A stretch of DNA of 64,000 nt from Huiozyma naganishii CBS 8797 (taxonomy: Eukaryota; Ascomycota; Saccharomycetes; Saccharomycetales; Saccharomycetaceae), in the NCBI RefSeq assembly GCF_000348985.1, contig NC_035922.1:385604-449603 (forward strand), in the 5' to 3' direction. A model generated the notes under the pieces. The model ran no database searches. It saw only the letters and a program-made list of their open reading frames with translations, and was not told where the DNA came from. Both the position numbers and the translations under genes were made by a program. Positions 49,976 through 58,639 of this stretch are shown piece by piece (within the stretch, counting starts at the first letter, position 1; each line of letters opens with the position of its first letter).

Positions 49976-50665
49976 ATGAATTCGAGCGGGAGCGGGAGCG
50001 AGAACGGGACATTTTTTGAGGATGCGAAGTTTGGCCAGTTTTACAACGGGACCGCGTTTAATGGGACTGGGTTCAATGGGACAGGGAACGGCACTGCGTC
50101 CGGTGCTGCCGAGGAGACGGTAAAGCTCGTCGCGACCTCGGTGTACACGCCGTTTGTGTACGGTGCCGTGTTGCTTGTGTCCCTCGTGTTCTTTGCACGG
50201 TGGTATCGTGGTGAGCAGATCAAGCAGCTTCAAGAACTTGGGTCGATCTTTGACGAGCACGACGCACGGGACCTGTACTACGAGTTGCAAGCGACGGAGA
50301 AAGTGCATGAAAAAGTGTTGAAGGCTGCTTTGTTGAACCGCGGTGCGGAGTCCGTCAGGCGGTCGTTCAAGATGAAGGAGTTGGCGCCACAGGTGGAGTC
50401 GCTGTACAAGAGCGGGTCCGTCGGTGAGGAATACTGGAAACGGTTCCAGACGGAGTTGAAGCTAATCGAGCTCGAGTTCAAGGAGTGTCTGATGGAGGCG
50501 GAGCAATTGCAGCCCGGGTGGGCGCAGCTGTATGTCGCGCTGTGCCAGGAAATCTGTTTCAACCAGGCGATGCAGAGACGGTACCACTCAATACTGGACC
50601 GCAAGAACGTCTGCATCGAGGAATGGGAGTTGAACATCGACGACACCGGGCGTTTGAAGCAGTAG
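49976..50665 (+). CDS. SEC66: ER translocon subunit Sec66 (Sec71)
   Basis: A 229-residue subunit of the Sec62/63 complex for post-translational protein import into the ER. The lumenal N-terminus has several N-glycosylation sequons (NGT repeated, about residues 20-45). One transmembrane segment follows (VYGAVLLVSLVFFARWY, about 65-83). The cytosolic domain is conserved (SIFDEHDARDLYYELQ, EKVLKAALLNRGAESVRRS, KELAPQVESLYKSGSVGEEYWKRF). The ATG at 49976 is the first in this frame; an ATG at 49930 is out of frame. Divergent from NPL4. Confidence 0.95.
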   Translation: MNSSGSGSENGTFFEDAKFGQFYNGTAFNGTGFNGTGNGTASGAAEETVKLVATSVYTPFVYGAVLLVSLVFFARWYRGEQIKQLQELGSIFDEHDARDLYYELQATEKVHEKVLKAALLNRGAESVRRSFKMKELAPQVESLYKSGSVGEEYWKRFQTELKLIELEFKECLMEAEQLQPGWAQLYVALCQEICFNQAMQRRYHSILDRKNVCIEEWELNIDDTGRLKQ

Positions 50666-50754
50666 ACCCGTCTTCTTCTTCTTCTTCTTCTTCATGTCTT
50701 TTTATACTACTTTGAAATGATACATAGATACAATACGGTGGAATCCGTGGCAGG

Positions 50755-52600
50755 TCAATGCCTCTTGCCTTTCTTCTTACTGACGATCTGGAACTCCCAG
50801 TCGTCCGCACTCCCCTCCGGTAGCGCAAGCGCCTCGCTCCAGCTGAGCGGGTCCTGGACCTGTCTCTCGCACTCGACACGTCTCTTGTTGAACTCGACAG
50901 CGAACCGTCTTCCATCCATCACTGAGCTGTTAGAGTATATTGTGTCCGCGATGATCTCGTTGGACTCTGAGCCTGGAGGCAGGCTCAGCAGGACCTCTAG
51001 CACGCTCAATTGCGAGATCCCCTGGTTCAACCGCAGCTGCGACTTGCACCACTTAAGGAACTCTTTCCGTAGAGAAATGGAAGCGTTCCCAGGGTATTTC
51101 GCAGCAGCGGATGCGGAAACGCTGGCATTGGCAGTGGTGGAGACCGAGGTGACAACGCCGTTAGGGTACCTCGCCTTCAGTGCAGGGATAGTTGTTGACG
51201 ACCCAATCTGCTTCGTCTGTTGTTGTTTTGTTTTAGTCTTCTGGGGAGCCATGTTGTTTGACTTGGTCACTGTAGTCCATGCATTTGTGGTTGGTTTTGG
51301 TACCACTGGAGATTTGGTCGCTCCCCTCTGAACCTGTTCCCAGATCCGTTCCTGTTCTTTGACGAACGCTGGATCATCGAATGCAGGGGGCGTGGGGTTC
51401 TTTGGAGGAGATTTCTTTGTGGTCTGTTTGTTTTTATCCTGGGTCAACTGCGACTTGATATCAACAGAGAGTGTTTGCTGTGGGAGTGGTTTAGACGCCC
51501 AAGTGAGTGTAGTTCTCTTTTGTTCAATCTGTTTCTCCTCCTCTAGGATCTGCCGACTCATCCGTTCCGCTCTCTCGCGTCTTTCACGAAGTAACTCGTC
51601 CTTTCTTTCTGCCTCTAGTTTTTGAAGTTCTTGGAAGCTTGGGGTTTGAGGGACTTGTTCGGGGGGCCGCAGGGGGCCGCAGGGATTGCAGGGGCCGCAG
51701 GAGCCACAGGAGTCACAGGGACCGCAGGTGGGTTTCCCCAGGACCTCCTCCTTCTTCTTATTCTTCTTCTGTTGTTGCTGCTGCTGTTTCTTCCTCTTAG
51801 CGTCCTCTTTCTTTTTCTTAGCACGGTCCACCGCCTCCTGCTCCTCCAAAAGTTGTTTTGCAGCAAGCTCTGCCTTCACTTTGCGTCTCTCCGTCGGGTC
51901 CACAGAACCCCCGCCATGATCATGCACAAGCACCTCTCTCACAGCAAAGACGTCATCCAACCCTTCTTCTGCCAGGACAGCACCCTCTGGTACCTGTTCC
52001 AACTTCCTAACAAGCCTTCTCTGCAATGGTACAGGAACAGCTACCTCATGGTAGTACCCACCGGTCTCTGGATCCACGTAATCCAACAACTGTTCATACG
52101 TGTAATCTCTCCCACTTTCGACATGTGCCGTGGGTGTCACTCCAGCCTTCCCGACTCTTTCATTGACAATTTGCGTAGTAGACTGTGGTTCCCCCGAAGC
52201 CACTACCTGTGGCTGTGGACTTGCCACTGGTACTTCCACAGGGGTTGCCACAACCACAGGAGTAGTCACAGTGGTTGCCACCCTCGCACGGTCATACGCT
52301 GCAAACGGATCTCTCAAGTCATTCACCCTAGAGATCAGTTCCCCCAGAGTGAAGAACGCACCAACAGAGTCTCCGACATTGCAGATCTGCAGAAAAGGTT
52401 GGAAGTAATTACTCTTGTACCAACTGGACATACTGCTCGAGGGGGAACGGCCCTTGTATCACACCTTGTTGATCGATGTACCTCCACAGGGACTCCTGTA
52501 CTGCGTTGACCGCTGGTGAACCAATTGAGTCGAACACGGAGGGAACGGTGGGCTGTAAATTCAGCATCTGCAAGGAGTCGTGCACAGAACTCGGGAACAT
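50755..52600 (-). CDS. SMY2: GYF-domain protein Smy2, interrupted by a frameshift inside the GYF domain
   Basis: GYF-domain adaptor that binds proline-rich ligands and takes part in mRNA regulation and ER-Golgi transport. The GYF domain is split between two frames. The upstream frame (from ATG 52600) reads ESLWRYIDQQGVIQGPFPLEQ and then goes wrong. The next frame from 52431 reads MSSWYKSNYFQPFLQICNVGDSV. Removing the single base at 52432 joins them into a perfect GYF core, LEQ-MSSWYKSNYF. The rest has a long Lys/Glu/Gln coiled coil (about residues 200-330). A cysteine run near 51661-51730 (CGPCDSCGSCGPCNPCGP) reads as Pro/Ala/Val repeats in the adjacent frame, a second possible slip. Duplicate copy in S. 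cerevisiae: SYH1. Confidence 0.88.
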
Positions 52601-52968
52601 CGTCGTCGGCGTCGTGGTAAGGTCTTCGTCTTCCTCTTGATGTAGCTGTTGATGTTGTTGTCGTCGTCTTCAAACACTAAAAATTTTCTCTGTTTTCTGT
52701 TTCGATCAAAATTTGTGACGACGGCGGCTGCGACGGCGAGACGAGACGGTGAGGTCTATGACGGTACCAGCGCAGCGCAGTGAGTCGTGTTGATGATGTT
52801 CTAACTCAATCTAGCGGGCCCTCACTCCCAAACCACCATCACTTTTTCCCGCTTTCAAAAGGGCATATATAAGCATAGATTGAAAATGCATCTCCCAGAC
52901 TCCCCCCCCCCCCAATTCAAGTTCATTGGCATGAATACACATCACTCCCAGACTTCAAGCATTTCTCT
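52601..52968. other. Region between SMY2 and the small spliced gene
   Basis: About 370 bp with a run of C near 52903-52914 and an A/T-rich SMY2 promoter side. No gene was recognised. Confidence 0.5.
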
Positions 52969-53414
52969 TTAGCAGAAGTAAACATCGTCGACAATCGAAT
53001 CTCCCTCATCTACTTTTATTAGACGGCATAACATCTCAACACCCTCTTCCCTGTAATCTAAGCAAATGCCAAAGACCCGTCAGTAATCTTTACAGAACCA
53101 GCGTTCCCTTCTATCACCTTGAAACTTACCACCTTCTGACAGCACGCACATCATATCATATAGTAATCGTAAAAGAACCCTCCGTAACCAGACATCATCA
53201 ACGACACATTGATCCAGTACTGTAGTTTCAGAAATACCCAGTAGCTTTATCAACACCCCAGGTATCAACTCCCTCGTGCCAATGTAATGTAAGTCTTCCC
53301 TCAACGGTTCAAATACAGAGATCTACAGACTGTATACACGATAGATAACAAGATACACAACAGTTGAGCAACACAAGTCTTCGCAGCAGGAAGATTCACC
53401 GTGTTGATGTTCAT
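52969..53414 (-). CDS. Unrecognised small spliced gene
   Basis: I do not recognise this protein. From 53322 down the minus strand an open frame reads ISVFEPLREDLHYIGTRE and continues for about 65 codons to VLSEGG, where a GTAAGT donor begins. Removing the 72-nt intron (53058-53129) continues in frame as SEG-DYREEGVEML and ends DSIVDDVYFC at 52969. The product looks helical, with many Leu and acidic residues. Upstream, an ATG at 53414 opens MNINTVNLPAAKTCVAQLLC in a frame that differs by one base. Joining needs either a missing base near 53320 (as in several genes here) or a first intron ending at the TAG before 53322, for which I see no good donor. Total about 130 residues. No S. cerevisiae gene lies between SMY2 and UMP1. 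Confidence 0.5.
53058..53129 (-). other. Intron (72 nt) in the unrecognised gene
   Basis: On the minus strand: donor GTAAGT, branch-point-like TACTGAC 22 nt before the acceptor, and acceptor TTAG. Splicing is phase 1 and keeps the frame open for a further 29 codons. Without splicing the frame ends after 12 codons of basic sequence. Confidence 0.55.
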
Positions 53415-53515
53415 GTAGAGAAGCTTGAACTGCAGTGTGTTTCCATGCCCCCGTCATAAGGATGAGCCTTGTACAATTCCGTCTGACGACTGAATTTCAC
53501 TGCATTGCCCTGGTC

Positions 53516-53968
53516 TCAGAGTCCCAGCCTCGACTCAAACTGTGCGTGGATCGTCCCCGCCCTCGCCAGCGCAGCAGGGCCCTGCATCGCACCGTCTCCC
53601 TGGCCCTCACCGCAGATAAACTTCCTCCCAACGTGACCTCTGCGTCCCTTATTCAGCAGTATATCCCTGTGCATCGACCCCTGGTGCGACGCCGTGGGGG
53701 CCCCATCGTTCCTCGCCGGGTGGAAATCGGTCGCCTCAACGATAGACAACTCCATCTTACGCCGCATGGGCTCAGCGACACCGAACACCTGGCGGTACTG
53801 CTCCCATTGCCTCTTCCTTTGCGTCTCCTCCCACTTCGCCACACGCTGCTCCAGTGGGTGTCTCCCGTTCATCTGCGTCGCTAGCGGGGCCCCAGCAGCA
53901 CCGGACCGCAGAGCGTCCCCAGTACTGCTCACACTGCTCTTGTACTCGTTCCTTGGCACCACGTTCAT
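53516..53968 (-). CDS. UMP1: Proteasome maturation factor Ump1
   Basis: A 150-residue assembly chaperone enclosed in the nascent 20S proteasome and then degraded. The ATG at 53968 gives MNVVPRNEYKSSVSS, the family start. HPLEQRVAKWEETQRKRQWEQYRQVFGVAEPMRRKME is the core motif, and HRDILLNK and a C-terminal FESRLGL are also conserved. Between them a short part is out of frame: the expected WEDVY is encoded as WEEVY at 53616-53630 in the next frame, so compensating one-base slips scramble about 15 residues. Confidence 0.93.
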   Translation of the reverse strand: MNVVPRNEYKSSVSSTGDALRSGAAGAPLATQMNGRHPLEQRVAKWEETQRKRQWEQYRQVFGVAEPMRRKMELSIVEATDFHPARNDGAPTASHQGSMHRDILLNKGRRGHVGRKFICGEGQGDGAMQGPAALARAGTIHAQFESRLGL

Positions 53969-54112
53969 CCTCGTGCCCCTTTTGCCACTCTTCCTCGAGA
54001 GTTGTAGTATAACAGTCGTCTCAATTGCAGATTTGAATAATTTGATGTTAAAGAAGAGAGAGAGGAGCGCTTGCACTATGCGGGAGACGCTAGGGCGACG
54101 GAGTGTGGGCCG

Positions 54113-55045
54113 ATGTTTCAACTGGAAGAGCAGTTCAATGTAACTCGGGGGGCGACTCGGGCAGTGTTCAGCGGGGACGGGTCCCGCATCGCGGTCGCTT
54201 GTGGCAGAAAGGTGATAGTGAGGGATTCCGATGGCGGGATGCAGGACCTGTCGTTACAACATGCAGGCCCTGTCTCTGACGTCGCTTGGTCCCCCGATGG
54301 GGAGTGTCTTGCGACCGCGGCAGACGATTTTACAGTGTGTGTCACGCACGTCGCGTACGGACCCTTGCACAGACTCGCGTCGCATACGGCACCTGTCGTT
54401 GCAGTGAGGTACAACTCTCGGGGGAACCTCCTGTACTCTGCGTCCCTCGACGAAAGTATCAAAGTGTGGGACACACTCAGCGGTTCGCTGCTCAAGACTA
54501 TATCTGCACACTCGGAGGCTGTCGTCGCAGTGGACTTGCCCCGCGGTGATGACGCGGATTGTTCCCTTCTCGCGTCAGGGTCGCACGACGGACTGATCCG
54601 GTTGTTCGACAGTGTTTCGGGGCACTGTCTCCGCACGCTCACGTACGACAAGGACTGGCAGTTGGGGAAAGGTGTCGTTCCCGTCGTGCAGGTACAATTT
54701 ACACGGAACGCGCGGTTCCTCCTAGTGCGCACTCTAGATGGAGCGCTCAAGCTGTGGGATTGTGTCAACGGTACCGTAGTCCGCAGCTTCCCCTGGGGCA
54801 CCGCTAGTTCCTCGCAATTGACCCACGCGTGTGGCCAGGGGGTTCTCTACACTGCGGAACAACCCGTTGTGCTCGCAGGTGGAGAGACGGGGGAGATCCA
54901 CTGCTGGGATGCACAGTCGAAACAGCATGTCCAAGAACTACAACTCAGCGCAGCACCGGTTATCAGCATCGACTGCTGGGGGGACACCATGGTCGCACTC
55001 ACCCTCGACGGACAGTGTACCCGCTGGCGATGGGTCCAAGTGTAA
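54113..55045 (+). CDS. SWD3: COMPASS histone H3K4 methyltransferase subunit Swd3
   Basis: A 310-residue WD40 protein, orthologue of human WDR5, that helps build the Set1 (COMPASS) complex. Seven repeats are visible, with HAGPVSDVAWSPDGECLATAADDFTVCV, HTAPVVAVRYNSRGNLLYSASLDESIKVWDTLSGS, HSEAVVAV and SLDGALKLWD marking blades. The start MFQLEEQFN is conserved, so ATG 54113 is used. GC-rich, clean frame. Divergent from UMP1, 144 bp between starts. Confidence 0.95.
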   Translation: MFQLEEQFNVTRGATRAVFSGDGSRIAVACGRKVIVRDSDGGMQDLSLQHAGPVSDVAWSPDGECLATAADDFTVCVTHVAYGPLHRLASHTAPVVAVRYNSRGNLLYSASLDESIKVWDTLSGSLLKTISAHSEAVVAVDLPRGDDADCSLLASGSHDGLIRLFDSVSGHCLRTLTYDKDWQLGKGVVPVVQVQFTRNARFLLVRTLDGALKLWDCVNGTVVRSFPWGTASSSQLTHACGQGVLYTAEQPVVLAGGETGEIHCWDAQSKQHVQELQLSAAPVISIDCWGDTMVALTLDGQCTRWRWVQV

Positions 55046-55126
55046 TATATAAAGCAACCAAAGATATGCAACCAATGCATCTCTTTTTCGAACCAGTATC
55101 CCTAACTAACGCCGCCGCGCAAGCTG

Positions 55127-56089
55127 ATGGGTACAAACGCAGTTACAAGGCTACTGTTTCATCGCGGGCTGGTGCCTCGTCGGTGGTCCTCGCACTCGGC
55201 AGCACAGTTGGCTAGGACGACGCTCAGCGACATAACAGGCCGGTATGCACAAAGGGAGCCACTGACGATGTGCACCGCGTACGACTACATCACTGCACGG
55301 TGGGCACAGGCCTCTGGTGCAAACCTGTTGCTTGTCGGTGACTCCATGGCGACGACAGCGCTCGGGTACGACGCGCCCACAGACTTGCCCTTTGACGAGT
55401 TCAAACAGCATCTCCGCAGCGTGTGTCGTGCTGCAGGCCCAGCAGCCATCGTTGCTGACATGCCCTTCGGGTCCCTAGAACAGAGCATCGAGCACGGCGT
55501 GAGCAGCGCCGTGGCGCTCATGAAGATCTCCTCCAAGGTCACCTCGGTCAAAGTGGAGCTGGGCACCCCTGGAGTCGACACGCACACTTACGCGCTCGTG
55601 CAGGAACTGACCAGTCGCGGTATACCAGTGATGGGACACTTGGGACTCACTCCGCAGAGAGCTCATTCTTTGGGAGGACTCAGAGTGCAAGCGAACGGTA
55701 CCGTTGAACAAGCGGTGCGGTTGCTCGAGAGTGCACAGCAGGCGCAGGCCTCTGGCTGCTGGGCAGTCGTGCTCGAGTGTGTCCCACAGAGACTCGCCAC
55801 GTACATTACTGAACAATTGCAGATCCCTACCATCGGCATCGGCGCTGGGCCGGGCACCAGCGGACAGGTACTCGTCATCGCGGACATGCTCGAGTTGCTC
55901 GGCGAGGGGGCGTTCAGGCCGAAGTTCGCCAAGCGGTACGCTCAACTGGGCAAAGCAGCAGAGAAGTCACTCGCCCAGTTCACAGCGGAGGTGCAACGGG
56001 GGCAGTTCCCAGTCAAGGGCACGCACACATTTATGATGAAGGACGATCTTTGGCAGGAGTTTCTCCGCACAGTTGAATCAAGACAGTAG
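55127..56089 (+). CDS. ECM31: Ketopantoate hydroxymethyltransferase Ecm31
   Basis: A 320-residue PanB enzyme that transfers a hydroxymethyl group to alpha-ketoisovalerate in pantothenate (coenzyme A) synthesis, in mitochondria of yeast. A basic presequence (MGTNAVTRLLFHRGLVPRRWSSHS) precedes the PanB core. Conserved blocks: MCTAYDYITA, LLLVGDSMATTALGYD, VVDMPFG-like IVADMPFGSLEQS, MGHLGLTPQ, ECVPQ and PTIGIGAGPGTSGQVLV. The reading frame is clean. Only about 80 bp separate it from SWD3. Confidence 0.95.
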   Translation: MGTNAVTRLLFHRGLVPRRWSSHSAAQLARTTLSDITGRYAQREPLTMCTAYDYITARWAQASGANLLLVGDSMATTALGYDAPTDLPFDEFKQHLRSVCRAAGPAAIVADMPFGSLEQSIEHGVSSAVALMKISSKVTSVKVELGTPGVDTHTYALVQELTSRGIPVMGHLGLTPQRAHSLGGLRVQANGTVEQAVRLLESAQQAQASGCWAVVLECVPQRLATYITEQLQIPTIGIGAGPGTSGQVLVIADMLELLGEGAFRPKFAKRYAQLGKAAEKSLAQFTAEVQRGQFPVKGTHTFMMKDDLWQEFLRTVESRQ

Positions 56090-56110
56090 ACACTACTATT
56101 GCTACACACC

Positions 56111-56118
56111 TATATACA
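56111..56118 (-). promoter_or_regulatory. Puf3-like site in the MGR2 3' UTR
   Basis: TATATACA on the plus strand reads TGTATATA on the MGR2 strand, 18 nt after its stop codon. Mgr2 is mitochondrial. Confidence 0.4.
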
Positions 56119-56135
56119 CGTATACAAGGCCCAAA

Positions 56136-56486
56136 CTACTTGCTATTCACACGCATGGTACATCTCCCAGCACGCACCTTCCATGCCTCGAGCCGCGCCT
56201 GCTGGTGCAAGCTCATCGCGGACCTCAACCCTCCTCCACTGCAGGGCTCGCTCCGGATCACGGACCCAATCGACATGAACACTCCCAAACGTCGCTGCAG
56301 ACCCGGCAATGTACTTCCCAGCGTCCGCACGACACCGTCAGGACCAGCCCCGTGCGTCAACACGGTGAACCCGCCGAACATCAATCCAGTGCACACCCCC
56401 ACCGCGGTCCCCATCATCAGACCCATCTTAAACTTCGCCCAGTTGGAGGGCTCCTCCTGCGCATACACTTGTCTCACCGGTGGCAT
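56136..56486 (-). CDS. MGR2: TIM23 complex subunit Mgr2, with an out-of-frame membrane segment
   Basis: A 116-residue inner-membrane protein that couples Tim21 to TIM23 and gates lateral release of preproteins. The start [34 protein letters not shown] and the tail [12 protein letters not shown] are conserved. The middle reads [16 protein letters not shown], where the orthologue has [16 protein letters not shown]. The next frame encodes [11 protein letters not shown] exactly at 56284-56316. So one base is missing before this stretch and one is extra after it, both at G runs. As read the second membrane segment is destroyed, which is not credible for a working protein. Confidence 0.92.
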   Translation of the reverse strand: MPPVRQVYAQEEPSNWAKFKMGLMMGTAVGVCTGLMFGGFTVLTHGAGPDGVVRTLGSTLPGLQRRLGVFMSIGSVIRSEPCSGGGLRSAMSLHQQARLEAWKVRAGRCTMRVNSK

Positions 56487-56605
56487 CGCTGACCGACTCT
56501 GTAACCTTCTTGTTAGGGCGAGACCTGTTTGTGAACTGCTCTACAAGCACTCGATACTATTCCAATATATATATATATAATATTTGTTCAAACTGTTACG
56601 TACAA

Positions 56606-56869
56606 TTATAGATTGGATACATAATCAGCGTGGTACTGCGTGAAGTAGCTGTACTGCTTGTACCCGCGGGGTTTCGCGTTGCGGAAGAGCTGGTAGTTGC
56701 ACCACGCGGTGACGACCCACAGCCACACGCCCGTGGGGCACAGCAGGACCCAGCACCAGTAGTACGTGCCCTGAGGGTTCCCCCGCGCCCGGAGGAAACC
56801 AATCACGCACAACACAACCACCAGCCATGTCACTGCGAGGGACAAGTACCCAACTGTCCGCTGCTGCAT
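56606..56869 (-). CDS. ERI1: Probable GPI-GlcNAc transferase subunit Eri1
   Basis: An 87-residue protein with two hydrophobic segments (VGYLSLAVTWLVVVLCVIGFL, and a second around YYWCWVLLCPTGVWLWVVTAWCNYQLF). The Trp/Cys-rich second segment resembles Eri1 (PIG-Y family), a subunit of the enzyme that starts GPI anchor synthesis in the ER and is inhibited by Ras. Position between MGR2 and the EHT1/EEB1 gene, on the minus strand, matches YPL096C-A. MSY1 and PNG1, its S. cerevisiae neighbours, are absent. Confidence 0.78.
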   Translation of the reverse strand: MQQRTVGYLSLAVTWLVVVLCVIGFLRARGNPQGTYYWCWVLLCPTGVWLWVVTAWCNYQLFRNAKPRGYKQYSYFTQYHADYVSNL

Positions 56870-57014
56870 TACTCTACCGTGCGCTGTGTCGTCTGCGTGG
56901 GTGGGACACTTGTAGTTGTCTCTTCAAAGTGCATGGAAACATTTAGAAATATATGGGATTGGGTACTCTATGTATTGTATGTTGCGATGTGTGTGTGTGT
57001 CTATGTATAGCCAT

Positions 57015-58389
57015 TCAGAGCACAAGCTCGTCGAACTTGTGGAAGAAGGCAGAGATCTGTCTGGTGGCCCACGAGTCGCCGTCTGCTTGCAGGTACGCGA
57101 GGTCGGCCCCCCAAGTCTGTCTCGATGACGAGCACGTTCGGGTTTTCGTCGATGTACGATGTTGGGACGTGGTCCGCGCCGACGACTGGGTCGTCCTCCG
57201 AGTTGATCGAGAGCAGCGGTACTTTGATGTCCGTGAACCGGTTCACGGAGCCGGCGGCTTTGTAGTACTCGTACGCGCTGGGGAACCCGAGCGCCGCAGC
57301 GGTGAAGGTGTCATCGAACTCGGCCAGCTGCGTCATCTTGAACGCCTTGCGCAAGTTAGACTGTGTGAACAGGTCGAACGAGGGGTGTTCAGGGGACGGT
57401 GGCTGCGCCGGTTTGGTGCCCTCGGGCACCTCCAATTCCCGCATGTTCACTTTCACCATGCGCACCAGGAACTGTGTGATCCCCTTGCTGAACACTTGCC
57501 GCGACCAGAAATCTTTGCTGATCTTCTCCCCCGCGAGCACTAAGTCCCATGGATTGCACAGAGTCGCAGCAGCAGTGATCGGAGTGTCCTCGCCGGAAAA
57601 CCCGNGGTAGTTCGCCAGCATTGTGGCCCCGAAGGAGCACCCGACTGCGTAAATCTTCCGCTCCGGGTGCCTCGCGTGCTCCCTTTCGACGAACTCCTTC
57701 AAGTCCAGCGTGTGATACGCGGTGAACAGACACCGCGTCGTGACTTTAGACCGTGCGCACCCTCTCGTGTTCAAGACAACAACTTGGAACTTCCCGCCGC
57801 CTACTTGCGACAGGTGGTCTGTCAGCGACCGGATGATCGGCTCGTGCGACCCACCAGCAAGGCCGTGGCATACGACCACGAGCGGCCGCTCAGCCCCGAC
57901 AGAGTGAACGGCCCCGCGCTCAGTGTCGCTCAGGTACCGCGTCCGCGGATGCAGCCGTGGCCACCCGTCAGGGTGCGTCTTCTTTGCATCCTCGTTGAAC
58001 CGTGCAGTGTCAAACTTGACGGTCGCCCGATCGAACTTGTACAACGGTCTCCACTCGGAATTCATCACCCAGTCGGCGGTGCACACCCCATTATCTGAGA
58101 ACTCGACGATCTCCCGGCCATACATGACAGGCGAACTCTTACTGAAGTCCGCAGACGACAGGTACATCGTCTGCAAGTAACCTGTGAAAAGCATCGGATT
58201 CAACTTAAACCTTGCACCGTCCCGCAACTGCGGAACATTCTTGTTCACAAACGACTGCAGGGAAACCTCCTCTTTGGTGCCCCTCAGGTGCAACCCAACG
58301 GTTCCGCGTGCACCCACATACTGATGAACAGTCCCATTGTACCCCCAGTGCAACGGATTAACCACAGGCCACGAATTGTACCCAGACAT
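57015..58389 (-). CDS. EEB1: Medium-chain fatty acid ethyl ester synthase/esterase (Eht1/Eeb1), frameshifted at the C-terminus
   Basis: Alpha/beta-hydrolase acyl-CoA:ethanol O-acyltransferase that makes and hydrolyses ethyl esters. [21 protein letters not shown] is the family start (ATG 58389). The oxyanion region [14 protein letters not shown] and the nucleophile elbow VGCSFGATM are intact. A single N (57605) sits in the codon after LANY. Near 57104 one extra base shifts the frame. As read, TDLGG continues as basic residues to 57001. Without it the sequence reads [17 protein letters not shown] and ends FHKFDELVL at 57015, restoring the catalytic histidine. I give that end. The EHT1 and EEB1 copies cannot be told apart here. 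Confidence 0.93.
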
Positions 58390-58639
58390 TACCTGATAAA
58401 TTCTCGTACTCTTGCCAGCAGTGCACCTCAGTGGATACTTACACCATCCAACAACAGCGGTCCCAAACTCCGCATCCAACCTCTCTTTTATATACAAGCG
58501 AGCTTAACCATCAGCACATCGGATACTGCACTACACGACGAACACCGTCTCTTCCGGAGATAACAGTAACGCCGAAGAGTGGTTCCACGGAAGCACCCAA
58601 AAATGAATATATTATTTGGAAGCACGTGAACGCGGCGGG

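Noticed and set aside
55100..55126. Intron ending just before the ECM31 start (CTAACTAAC followed by AAG)
   Set aside because: ECM31 has a normal ATG with a good presequence, only 80 bp separate it from SWD3, and no donor or first exon is visible.
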